Made by a program: the position numbers and the translations under genes. From Nemesobacter sp965249045 (lineage in GTDB: Bacteria; Desulfobacterota_D; UBA1144; Nemesobacterales; Nemesobacteraceae), in the NCBI GenBank assembly GCA_965249045.1, contig OZ252213.1, positions 1,054,001-1,118,000 of the forward strand: a stretch of 64,000 nucleotides of DNA. Reading direction: 5' to 3'. This document shows, in pieces, positions 1 through 7,777 of the stretch; positions within the stretch are counted from its first letter, which is position 1; each line of letters starts with the position of its first letter. The notes under the pieces are model-generated. The model was given only the letters and a program-made list of their open reading frames with translations. It had not been told where the DNA came from and did not search any database.

Positions 1-591
1 ATCTGCCGCACCGGCTTTGTCGTCGGCAGCGTCGGTATCCTCAAGGGCTTGCTGATACTCTTCTATCTTCCTGTCTACCTCCTCCAACGCCTTGTCTATG
101 TAAGATTCGGTCTCTATGCTCGCCCTGCTAGCATCCCCCTTGAAGAAACAACCGTCAACCGCCACATCCTCCCCGCCGAACAAGGACAACTCCCTGCACA
201 GCAAAACAAAATCCCTGTTAACTTCCCGCAGCTGCCGCACGTGGTCCTTGCGGAAATCCGCAATGCTCTTGTAAGAGGGACGTAACCCTTTCACAAGCCA
301 GATCACTTCGAGGTTCCTTCTGGTCTCAGCCTCCAGCTTGCGGCTGCTGCGTATCCCATGCTGATACCCGTACAGGTAAAGCTTAAGCAGTGCCCAGGGA
401 TTATATGGCGGCTGCCCCGCCACGGTACCGGTCTCTGTGTGCTTGAACCCCAAGGCCGCCAAATCAAGGGTATCAACATACGCGTCCAGAGCCCGAATCT
501 GATGGTTCTCCCCCACGTAATCCTCCACCCGCTCGGGCAGAAGCAGTCTCTGTTCACGGTCAAGCGTGGGCTTGTATCGGCGTTGGTTCAT
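1..591 (-). CDS. IS1182-type transposase, N-terminal part (runs off left edge)
   Basis: The minus strand is open for 197 codons from an ATG at 591 to the window edge, so the C-terminal catalytic part lies outside. The protein opens MNQRRYKPTLDREQRLLLP and carries GQPPYNPWALLKLYLYGY followed by GIRSSRKLEAETRRN and GLRPSYKSIADFRKDH, the typical N-terminal (DUF772-like) block of IS1182/IS5-type DDE transposases. A later VDGCFFKGDAS segment fits the region around the first catalytic Asp. Shorter frames on the opposite strand here are shadows. The rest of the element cannot be judged from this window. Confidence 0.85.
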   Translation of the reverse strand, partial: MNQRRYKPTLDREQRLLLPERVEDYVGENHQIRALDAYVDTLDLAALGFKHTETGTVAGQPPYNPWALLKLYLYGYQHGIRSSRKLEAETRRNLEVIWLVKGLRPSYKSIADFRKDHVRQLREVNRDFVLLCRELSLFGGEDVAVDGCFFKGDASRASIETESYIDKALEEVDRKIEEYQQALEDTDAADDKAGAAD

Positions 592-711
592 GTTGTGTTC
601 CACCTCGGTATGAATGAATAATGTAATTGTACCTTGGAGAAGGGGTGATATCAATGGCTAACTGCCTGAAATACAAAGATAATTACGCTTTTTTAGGTGG
701 TTTGAATCGGA

Positions 712-722
712 GGGGGGGGGGG
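712..722. repeat. 11-base poly-G run in gene-free stretch
   Basis: The 592-928 stretch between the transposase start and the lipoprotein has no convincing gene. It contains an uninterrupted run of eleven G at 712-722 (upstream edge of the IS1182-type element or its flank) and a promoter further on. Homopolymer G runs of this length are slippage-prone and may also be a sequencing or assembly artefact. Confidence 0.8.
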
Positions 723-808
723 AATACTCTTCCAATATCCTGTCGAGTCTCGGTGCTCCGTAAATACTTCACTGCCCTAGAATAACTTCACAGTCTCAAC
801 TCTCTTGT

Positions 809-837
809 TTGACAGAGAAAAACAGGGTGTGTAGAAT
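809..837 (+). promoter_or_regulatory. sigma70-like promoter for the small lipoprotein gene
   Basis: TTGACA at 809-814 and TAGAAT at 832-837 are separated by 17 bases. The site lies about 90 bases upstream of the ATG at 929, the only gene downstream on this strand before the IS remnant. Confidence 0.55.
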
Positions 838-928
838 CTCGCGTCAAGAGCAGATTAGTGTACCAATTCGCTGGGATACACAGCATGCCTGGCTATCCGG
901 GTAGAAATAAAGCGAGAGAGGATGTCCA

Positions 929-1381
929 ATGATAAAAACTACAAAAAGAAGGTGGGGGAAGTGTAAAATATTTTCAGTCTTAATCTTTTTCCTCTTCAGC
1001 AGTGCCTGTGCAACTTCGCCAAAAGATATAGCTCCAGCTCATGTTTCTCCTTACAGGTATGGGAAATACAATTGTGAAGAGATAGCAATGGAAATGGAGG
1101 TGGTTGCTCAGAGAACTGCAACGCTATACGCAAGTTTGAAAAAACGAGCTTCTTCCGATAAGAAGAAAGGATGGCTTGGGGCACTCCTGTTCTGGCCAGC
1201 CCTTCTTTTAATAAAAGGTGATAGTCCCGAAGCTACTGAATACTCTCAACTGAGAGGAGAGTACAAAGCATTAGAAATAGCCGCTACTAAGAAAGAATGT
1301 ATGCTTCCTGAAATTAAATCTCCCGAGCAAATTGTCAAAGAATCTCACAAGCGTGATAAAAAGGAAGCTGAAGAGGAATGA
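929..1381 (+). CDS. small predicted lipoprotein of unknown function
   Basis: 150 codons, starting at an ATG preceded by GAGAGAGGA. The N-terminus has basic residues (KTTKRRWGK), a hydrophobic stretch and a lipobox-like FSSACATS, so Cys27 is a likely lipidation site and the protein is probably anchored in a membrane facing the periplasm. The mature part has a Tyr-Asn-Cys-Glu-Glu motif, a helical segment, a short hydrophobic segment near residues 85-100 (WLGALLFWPALLLI) and a charged Lys/Glu-rich tail. Similar architecture occurs in small lipoproteins of unknown role; I do not recognise a specific family. Flanked on both sides by transposon remnants, so it may be accessory DNA. Confidence 0.65.
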   Translation: MIKTTKRRWGKCKIFSVLIFFLFSSACATSPKDIAPAHVSPYRYGKYNCEEIAMEMEVVAQRTATLYASLKKRASSDKKKGWLGALLFWPALLLIKGDSPEATEYSQLRGEYKALEIAATKKECMLPEIKSPEQIVKESHKRDKKEAEEE

Positions 1382-1407
1382 AAAGAGCAGAAATTCCCAC
1401 TAACAGC

Positions 1408-1705
1408 CTAATTTAGCCTGATTGCAGAGTTGTGAACGATTCTGTCAAGGATCGCATCCGCAAGAGTGTTGTCCCCTAATGCCGTACCACTCGCTCACCG
1501 GAAGCTGGCTTATCATCACAGTAGAATTCTCTCCGTAACGGTCATCCATCATCTCCATCAGATCGTATCTCTGGGACGTGTTCATCTTCTCAAGTCCCCA
1601 GTCATCTATGATAAGAAGCCCGGTTCTTGCCAATTTGCCAAGAAGTTTCTTGTAGCTTCCGTCAGCCTTGCCTGAGCAATAGCGAGAAACAGTCTTGCGG
1701 CAGGA
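1408..1705 (-). pseudogene. istB (IS21-family helper ATPase) remnant with frameshifts
   Basis: Minus-strand translation gives fragments of the IstB AAA+ helper: ADGSYKKLLGKLARTGLL then IIDDWGLEKMNTSQRYDL (Walker B with DDWG) and ENSTVMISQLPVSEWY. Two single-base shifts are needed: near 1670, where RLFLAIAQAR must be joined to ADGSY, and near 1477, where WYGI must be joined to GDNTLADAILDRIVHNSAIRLN. A stop at 1408-1410 follows. The Walker A region and the istA partner are absent, so this is a decayed fragment, not a functional element. Confidence 0.8.
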
Positions 1706-1809
1706 ACCCGGTCTGTTCCAATTAGGAAATTTTACTGTATTATTTCTGGTCTTAAGGAGCGATTACATCCAAAAGCTTGCCGCTGTTGATGTGGCGCGAA
1801 AATACCGAT

Positions 1810-3600
1810 ATGAACTGGGACCTCACTTCTTATTTTCCCGAATTTCAGGGAGTTCAGTACAAAGAGTTCAAAGAGAATCTCTCCGACGGCATAAAAAGTC
1901 TCGATGGGAAGGCTTCGGCTTCTGATCCTCTTTGCGGGGAAAACCTTGCGTTCTGGAAAGAGGTTTTTCTGGAAACGGAGAAACTTATAAGCGGATATTC
2001 TCATATACGTTCTTACGTGGGATGCCTCTCTGCTTCGGATTCTAACCGGGAGGATTACCTGCGCGAGGAAGCGGCGATTTCCCTTCTCGGCTCGGATCTC
2101 GAGAAACTTGAAGTTCAGTTGCAAAGAGCGCTTCGGGATGCTGACGAAGATTTGCTTTCCGAGTTTGTTTCTTTTCCGGATATTGAGTCGGCTTCTTACT
2201 ACGTAAGGCGCGTTTGGCGAAATTCCCGGTTCACCATGTCCGCTCCGAAGGAAATTCTGGCTTCAGAACTGGGAGTTGACGGGATAAGCGCCTGGGGAAG
2301 GATCTACGATACCGTCTCTTCCAAGATGACGTTTGAGATGGTTTACCCCGACGGCACGAAAAAAAGGCTTCCCATGTCCCAGAGAAGGTCGCTTATGGAA
2401 AGTCCCGACAGGGAGATAAGGAAAGCTGCTTTTTCCGGCGGCAACGCGGCCTGGGAGGATTTTGAGGACGTGGCTGCCGGGGCCATAAACGCCATATCGG
2501 GAACCAGGCATACGCTCTACAGGCACAGGGAGATTGATCATTTTCTCGATGTAGCCCTTTTTGACGCCGCGGTCTCGAGACAGACTCTGGATTCAATGAT
2601 GGAGGCCATACGGGAAACAGTCGAGCTTCCAAAAAGCATCCTGAGACTCAAGGCTGAGACGCTGGGGCTCGATGGGGTGTCTTGGTACGATCTGGGGGCT
2701 CCTATGAATCTGGGAAAAACCGGCGGGGTTGACTGGAACGGGGCGAAATCCATGGTTTCTGATTCTTTTTCCGCGGCCTATCCGCGCCTCGGCAAGTTTT
2801 TTGACCATGTATGCCGAAGTGAATGGATAGACTGGGAAATAAGGGATGGGAAAAGACCTGGGGGGTTCTGCACGGGTTCTCTTCTTACCGGAGAATCGAG
2901 GATATTCATGACTTATAACGCAGGGGTGGGCGACATACTTACCCTTGCCCACGAGGCGGGCCATGCCTTCCATTCTCACGTGATGAGAGACCTGCGTCCC
3001 TACGCTCAGTTTTATCCTATGACGCTTGCTGAAACTGCTTCGACTTTCGGGGAGATGCTGCTTGCCGAAGGTCTGCTGCGCAATCCCTCGACAAGTGTTG
3101 AAGACAAGGTGCTTGTGAGGGACGCGGAAGTAAACCACGGGGCCATATATCTTCTGGATATCCCCGTGAGGTATGAGTTTGAAAGAAAGCTCTACGAGCG
3201 GCGCGCCCGGGGAGAACTGACCGTGAGCGAACTCAAGGAACTTATGACCGAGACCCAGAAGGAGATCTTCGGAGACGTTCTTTTGGAATGCGATCCGTTT
3301 TTCTGGGCGTCAAAGCTTCATTTTTACATAACCGGGGTCAGCTTCTATAATTTCCCCTACACTTTCGGCTACCTGCTGAGCAGGGCGCTTTTCGAGAAAT
3401 TCAGACAGCACGGGAAAGAGTTTATTCCCGTTTACGAAGAGTTTCTCAGGCTCACCGGTTCAGATGACGCCGAGGGGGCAGTTAAGAGATCCATAGGGGA
3501 CGATATAACAAGCAAAGATTTTTGGAAAGAGGCAATTCTTACCCTTTCACGGCCGCTTGAGGAACTCAAGGAGCTTTTGCCCTCGGTTAGCGGAGATTAG
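1810..3600 (+). CDS. pepF: M3-family oligoendopeptidase (PepF/M3B type)
   Basis: Cytoplasmic zinc metallopeptidase expected to cut short peptides. The zinc motif HEAGH (in LTLAHEAGHAFHSH) is followed about 25 residues later by the third-ligand motif ETASTFGEMLL. The N-terminus MNWDLTSYFPEFQG is the usual start of the PepF/M3B family, so I chose ATG 1810; upstream in-frame TTG 1777 and ATG 1789 are possible but would add a non-conserved extension. Length near 596 residues is normal for the family, and no signal peptide is seen. It stands alone: the istB remnant is upstream and an HNH nuclease downstream. Function is confident, the physiological substrate unknown. Confidence 0.9.
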   Translation: MNWDLTSYFPEFQGVQYKEFKENLSDGIKSLDGKASASDPLCGENLAFWKEVFLETEKLISGYSHIRSYVGCLSASDSNREDYLREEAAISLLGSDLEKLEVQLQRALRDADEDLLSEFVSFPDIESASYYVRRVWRNSRFTMSAPKEILASELGVDGISAWGRIYDTVSSKMTFEMVYPDGTKKRLPMSQRRSLMESPDREIRKAAFSGGNAAWEDFEDVAAGAINAISGTRHTLYRHREIDHFLDVALFDAAVSRQTLDSMMEAIRETVELPKSILRLKAETLGLDGVSWYDLGAPMNLGKTGGVDWNGAKSMVSDSFSAAYPRLGKFFDHVCRSEWIDWEIRDGKRPGGFCTGSLLTGESRIFMTYNAGVGDILTLAHEAGHAFHSHVMRDLRPYAQFYPMTLAETASTFGEMLLAEGLLRNPSTSVEDKVLVRDAEVNHGAIYLLDIPVRYEFERKLYERRARGELTVSELKELMTETQKEIFGDVLLECDPFFWASKLHFYITGVSFYNFPYTFGYLLSRALFEKFRQHGKEFIPVYEEFLRLTGSDDAEGAVKRSIGDDITSKDFWKEAILTLSRPLEELKELLPSVSGD

Positions 3601-3672
3601 AAGCGGTTCTACGCTGGATCAGGCAACAGCGGAGCATCCCCAAATAGATCGTCGATAACTAGCAGTAGCTGA

Positions 3673-3701
3673 TTGACAACAAAAGCGTTATAAATCATAT
3701 T
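3673..3701 (+). promoter_or_regulatory. sigma70-like promoter before the HNH nuclease gene
   Basis: TTGACA at 3673-3678 and CATATT at 3696-3701, spacing 17, in an AT-rich stretch 30 bases before the chosen ATG at 3731. It suggests the nuclease gene is transcribed alone. Confidence 0.5.
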
Positions 3702-3730
3702 CGTAATTATAATTGAAAGAGATGATAACG

Positions 3731-4882
3731 ATGAGCCTATCCGACATCATTAGTCGCCAGCCGGTACTTGACGCCATAGCTGAGTTCAACCGACTCAAGC
3801 GTGATCAATTCCTGAAGAAATATGGGTTTCGTCGTTCACGTTCTTATTGGCTCGTCCATGATAACCAGCGATACGATTCTAAGGCCATCGTTGGTGCGGC
3901 TCATGGCTATGCGCGGCCTGATTTGGGTCCTTTGACCGCAAGGGAATTCTCGGGTGGCGAAGCATCCATTCGGCGCAAGCTCGAGCAGCTTGGCTTCAGG
4001 GTCGAGGTTGATAGCACAACCGCATCGACCATCGATTTGACATCCAAACAGCTGATACCGGAGAAAATTTATACACGTGCTGATCTGAAAAAAATTTTCG
4101 AGATCAGAGATTCCACTATTAACACAGGAATATTTCGTCCTAATGGAACATCCTCCGTTTGGCTCTTTATCACCGATAAGAAGACACCTGATCGTACGCC
4201 CTATATTAATCGCCTCGAAGGTAATATTCTTTACTGCCAAGGACAAAAGTTAGGCCGTAAAGACGCAATGATAATTGACCATCAAGTTCGTGGCCTAGAA
4301 CTCCTTGTGTTCTTTCGGAAGAGCAAAGATGAGTACTCAGGAGCCGGTTTTCGATATCTCGGGCCGTTCGTCTATTTAAAGCATGAAGGAAGCAAACCGA
4401 CCAGCTTCGTGTTGCAGCGCAAGCGCGATTTCACAACGATCATCTCATCGGACATTGCGGATGATAATGTTTTCGACCTGACAAGCTTGGAGGATGCACG
4501 AGAGAGGATTTCACGCTCAATAACTCAGCGGCGCGGGCAGAAGGCATTTCGTAATGCTCTGATTGCCGCCTATGGCGGACAATGCGCGATCACTGGCTGC
4601 CTCATTCTTGATGTCCTTGAGGCAGCACATATCCATCCGTATCGTGGCCCCGACACAAATAAAGTAGCCAACGGACTTCTACTCCGTTCCGATGTCCACA
4701 CCTTATTTGATTGCGGTCTTGTGGCTATCGACTCTGAAACAATGACCGTACTTGTCGCACCCCAGCTAAAGGACAGTAAATATGGAGTACTTCATGGGAG
4801 ATCTGTGTACATACCTCAAAACCCAGCGGAGCAACCGAGTGCTGAAGTTCTAAAAATGCATCGCGAGGCTTCTGGTTTATGA
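3731..4882 (+). CDS. McrA-like HNH endonuclease (putative modification-dependent restriction)
   Basis: 383 residues. The N-terminal part (FLKKYGFRRSRSYWLVHD then RYDSKAIVGAAHGY) matches the head domain of ScoMcrA-like nucleases. The middle (residues about 110-240, with NTGIFRPNGTSSVWLFITDK) resembles a DUF3427-type DNA-binding module. The C-terminus has an HNH_2-like nuclease: CAITGC, EAAHIHPYRG, VANGLLLRSDVHTLFDCGL. This order fits a stand-alone type IV enzyme that recognises modified DNA; no methylase is next to it. ATG 3731 is chosen because AAAGAG sits 10 bases upstream; TTG 3713 and ATG 3722 lack such spacing. Codon use differs from the respiratory neighbours, suggesting transfer. Target modification cannot be inferred. 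Confidence 0.8.
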   Translation: MSLSDIISRQPVLDAIAEFNRLKRDQFLKKYGFRRSRSYWLVHDNQRYDSKAIVGAAHGYARPDLGPLTAREFSGGEASIRRKLEQLGFRVEVDSTTASTIDLTSKQLIPEKIYTRADLKKIFEIRDSTINTGIFRPNGTSSVWLFITDKKTPDRTPYINRLEGNILYCQGQKLGRKDAMIIDHQVRGLELLVFFRKSKDEYSGAGFRYLGPFVYLKHEGSKPTSFVLQRKRDFTTIISSDIADDNVFDLTSLEDARERISRSITQRRGQKAFRNALIAAYGGQCAITGCLILDVLEAAHIHPYRGPDTNKVANGLLLRSDVHTLFDCGLVAIDSETMTVLVAPQLKDSKYGVLHGRSVYIPQNPAEQPSAEVLKMHREASGL

Positions 4883-5008
4883 ATTGTACCAAAAAGATTA
4901 TGCCTCGTGAACTCTCGAAAGATGATTTGTAGGTGTGTAGCCGGCAAGAAGAGAAATCAATTCTTCATTAGTTCAAAGAAGGGAATTATAGATATAAAAA
5001 CTTGGTTA

Positions 5009-5929
5009 CTACAGAAGATTCCCGATAACCCTTTCCACAGGGGACAGCGACTTAACCAGTATGTCAACCACTATGCCGAGCATTATTAGAAGCATGTAGA
5101 TGATTGAAGCCGAGAAGGCCTTTCCGTAACCGCGGTTGGCTAAAACGCTCTTTATTACCAGATAATTAAAATATATTCCGGATATCGCAGCGAAAGCTGC
5201 GAAGTAGACGGTGTTTGTTCCCGTAAGCCAGAGTATGAAAGTCAGGGGGATGAGGGAGAGGGAGTAGATAAGTATCAGCATGTTCGTGTACTTTGTGCCC
5301 AGAGCGACCGGGAGGACATTTACCCCGGCCTTTTCATAATCCTTTCTGTATTTCTGCGCGAGTACCCAGAAGTGGGGAGGCTGCCAGAGCATCATGAATA
5401 CGAATACGATTATCGCGTCGAGTTGTAGGACGGGTTTTATGGCCGTGTACCCTATGAGCACCGGAAGGGCGCCCGGTATTCCCCCGAGGATGGTGCCGAA
5501 AGGGGAAGTTCTTTTAAGAAAAAGGGTGTAAATGAGCGTGTAGCTCAAAATCGCCAGAAGAATAAGCGCCGTGGTTACGTAATTGAAGTAAGAAAACGAG
5601 ACAGCAAGAGCCACGACCATCATCAGTATCGAGATTACCCAGGCGTTCCGGTCTCCTAGAATTCTCAAAGCTTCTACCCTCTTGTTGAGGCGGGTCATCT
5701 GTTTATCGATTTTCTTGTCGAGCAGGTTGTTTAGAATCGCCGCTCCCCCGGCGCTCAGAAGAAGGGAGGCAACGCATAGAAAAACCGCCTGCGCGGGGGG
5801 AAGGGCGCGGTTGGCTACCACCATTCCCGCAAGGCCGGTAAACGCCACGCTTATTATTATTCCGGGCTTGGAGAGAATAATGGCGGAGACCGCCATGGTT
5901 CCCACAGATTTTTTCTCCGTTTCATTCAT
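5009..5929 (-). CDS. ctaB: protoheme IX farnesyltransferase (heme O synthase)
   Basis: Polytopic UbiA-family prenyltransferase that adds a farnesyl group to heme B, the first step to heme A. 306 residues with about nine hydrophobic helices. The first Asp-rich motif is NNLLDKKIDKQM (N..D...D) and the second loop has YRKDYEKAGVNVLPV, both diagnostic of CyoE/CtaB. It is the last gene of the oxidase operon; its start lies 2 bases after the ctaA stop, so the two are probably translationally linked. Product feeds CtaA and then the CtaD heme sites. Confidence 0.95.
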   Translation of the reverse strand: MNETEKKSVGTMAVSAIILSKPGIIISVAFTGLAGMVVANRALPPAQAVFLCVASLLLSAGGAAILNNLLDKKIDKQMTRLNKRVEALRILGDRNAWVISILMMVVALAVSFSYFNYVTTALILLAILSYTLIYTLFLKRTSPFGTILGGIPGALPVLIGYTAIKPVLQLDAIIVFVFMMLWQPPHFWVLAQKYRKDYEKAGVNVLPVALGTKYTNMLILIYSLSLIPLTFILWLTGTNTVYFAAFAAISGIYFNYLVIKSVLANRGYGKAFSASIIYMLLIMLGIVVDILVKSLSPVERVIGNLL

Positions 5930-5931
5930 TG

Positions 5932-6801
5932 CTAGACCGTTTTTTCAGCGACAGTGTTTTTACTTATATACCCGAACCAGGTGAGAAGGCAGAGGGAAAG
6001 TATCAGAAGACCAATTGCGAGATGAAGGGCGGTGACGTAAAACACGAGCTTTGAGGTTACGACCGCAATTCCAAGTCCGATCTGGAGAAAAAGCAGGGCA
6101 ACCGCCCGAGACATGTTTTTTCGGGCTTCTTTTAGTCCTTCGGATTTTCTGGAGAGAAACAGTACGCAGATAAATACCGCCGTGAGCAGATAGGCAAGCG
6201 TCCTGTGCGTAAAATGCGCCAGCACCTTGCCCGAGAGCTCAGGTGGAATCCAGTAGCCGAGACAGGTGGGAAAATCAGGACACGCGAGCCCGGCTTCCAG
6301 ATGCCTTACGTAAGCTCCCAGAGAAGCTTGGATAAACACAAGCAGAAAAAGCGCGAAAAAAAGCCCGGCTGGTCCTGAAAAACGGAAATCGGGCCTTCTC
6401 CTGGCACCGTCGAAGTAGACCAGATAAAAAGTAATCGAAAAGATTATGATAGCGTTTGTGAAATGAATTGTTGTGAGGTTCACGGGAAGCTTGGCGAGAA
6501 CCACTATCCCCCCGAGCACTATTTGAAATAAAAGAAGCACGACTACCAGCAGTGGAAGTATTCTGTAATTTTTTTTGTACGCACGGAATCTTCTGTAACA
6601 TAAGATGAAAAGCACTATGGACGTTATGCCGCCTATTACGCGGTGGGAGAACTCGACGTAGATGTCCCATCTGAAAGGCGGGATTACTTGGCCGTGGCAA
6701 AGCGGCCAGTCGGGACAGGCGAGTCCAGCCTTGAGTCCCGATACCGCGTTTCCCCATATGAGAAGTATGAACAGAAGCGCTAGAGCGGTTTTTGCAAGCA
6801 T
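5932..6801 (-). CDS. ctaA: heme A synthase
   Basis: Membrane enzyme that oxidises the C8 methyl of heme O to give heme A. 289 residues, eight predicted helices in two similar halves. Each half has a Cys-pair loop (CPDWPLC and CPDFPTC), and four His candidates for heme ligation lie in EFSHRVIG, TIHFTNA, FTHRTLAY and ALHLAIG. This is the double-Cys-pair type seen in many Bacteria. It follows coxD by 16 bases and precedes ctaB by 2 bases in the oxidase operon. Confidence 0.95.
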   Translation of the reverse strand: MLAKTALALLFILLIWGNAVSGLKAGLACPDWPLCHGQVIPPFRWDIYVEFSHRVIGGITSIVLFILCYRRFRAYKKNYRILPLLVVVLLLFQIVLGGIVVLAKLPVNLTTIHFTNAIIIFSITFYLVYFDGARRRPDFRFSGPAGLFFALFLLVFIQASLGAYVRHLEAGLACPDFPTCLGYWIPPELSGKVLAHFTHRTLAYLLTAVFICVLFLSRKSEGLKEARKNMSRAVALLFLQIGLGIAVVTSKLVFYVTALHLAIGLLILSLCLLTWFGYISKNTVAEKTV

Positions 6802-6817
6802 GCCTGTTTTTATATGA

Positions 6818-7126
6818 CTACTTTATTACCGGCACCCTTGTGAAGGTTTCCATTATTGTGAAACCGATAAGAAGGAAAAGAAGGAATAGGGGGTAAAGAG
6901 CGTATATCCACGTCAGCTTGTCTTCAAATTTCAGATGCATGAAGTAAAGGGCGACGATTGATGCCTTTATCGACGCTATCACCATGGCGATGACTATATT
7001 GAAATCGCCGAAGTTAAATCCCGCGACATACACTGTGATTCCCGTAAAAGCGAACAGTGCCAGGCATACCGCGACATATACCCGCAGACCAGTGTGATGT
7101 TCCTCAGTGTGGTTGTGTGCGCTCAT
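6818..7126 (-). CDS. coxD: cytochrome c oxidase subunit IV (caa3-type small subunit)
   Basis: 102 residues with three hydrophobic helices: GLRVYVAVCLALFAFTGI, an IVIAMVIASIKASIVALYFM helix, and a LYPLFLLFLLIGFTI helix. The AxIKAxxVALYFMHLK signature is typical of the prokaryotic COX4 family that caps caa3-type oxidases. The N-terminus has a His-rich HNHTEEHH stretch. Located between coxC and ctaA with short spacers (13 and 16 bases). Confidence 0.88.
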   Translation of the reverse strand: MSAHNHTEEHHTGLRVYVAVCLALFAFTGITVYVAGFNFGDFNIVIAMVIASIKASIVALYFMHLKFEDKLTWIYALYPLFLLFLLIGFTIMETFTRVPVIK

Positions 7127-7139
7127 TTTCTCTCTCCGC

Positions 7140-7757
7140 TTACCCGATTAAATACAATAGCGGAAACAGGTATATCCAGATCAGGTCAACCAGATGCCAG
7201 TAAAGCCCTCCGACCTCAACCGGTGTATACCTCCTTCCTTCTCCAAACCTTCCCTGTCTGGCCATTATTATCAGGGCCAGAATTATACCCATTCCGACAA
7301 ATACGTGGAGCATGTGAAGTCCGGTCATCATGAAGTAAAGGGCGAAGAATATGTTCGTCTCAGGGAGTATGTGATGATGGAACTTTGCGCTGTACTCAAA
7401 ATACTTGTTTACCGCGAAAGTCGCTCCGCATATAAAGGTTACAGAGAGGAGTATTATCAGCCATTTTCTGTTTCTTTTCTGCGATGCCGACACCGCCAAA
7501 GCCATGGTGAAACTGCTGAATATCAGTACTATGGTGTTTATGGCACCCAGAGTAATATCGAGTTTCTTGTGCGAGTCGTAAAAAAGATCCGGGTACTTGG
7601 CCCTGAAAAGCGCGTACGTCGCGAAAAGTCCCCCGAAAAGAAGAATTTCCGTTCCGAGGAAAAGCCACATCCCGAATTTCGCCGCGTTGTGCGTTACGGT
7701 ATCCCCGAGCCCATGTCCGTGCGCGTGGCTTTCGGCGTGTTCTGCTGTGCTGCTCAT
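7140..7757 (-). CDS. coxC: cytochrome c oxidase subunit III (short, 5-helix form)
   Basis: 205 residues, about five transmembrane helices, lacking the two N-terminal helices of mitochondrial-type subunit III, as in other caa3 oxidases. Motifs: KFGMWLFLGTEILLFGGLFA near residues 27-46 and GLHMLHVFVGMG, YWHLVDLIWIYLFPLLYLIG at the C-terminus. The first 20 residues are His-rich (AESHAHGHGLGD). Lies 20 bases after ctaD in the same operon. Confidence 0.93.
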   Translation of the reverse strand: MSSTAEHAESHAHGHGLGDTVTHNAAKFGMWLFLGTEILLFGGLFATYALFRAKYPDLFYDSHKKLDITLGAINTIVLIFSSFTMALAVSASQKRNRKWLIILLSVTFICGATFAVNKYFEYSAKFHHHILPETNIFFALYFMMTGLHMLHVFVGMGIILALIIMARQGRFGEGRRYTPVEVGGLYWHLVDLIWIYLFPLLYLIG

Positions 7758-7777
7758 TTTTTGCGTTAGCCTCCGAT

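Noticed and set aside
4965..5010. GGGAATTATAGA similar to the 55010 repeat arm
   Set aside because: Only 12 bases match cleanly and no element is attached; probably chance.
5682..5984. Plus-strand frame over ctaB
   Set aside because: Antisense shadow of a conserved membrane enzyme.
7194..7769. Plus-strand frame of 191 codons over coxC
   Set aside because: Opposite to a well-conserved subunit III gene, no ribosome-binding site or recognisable motif.
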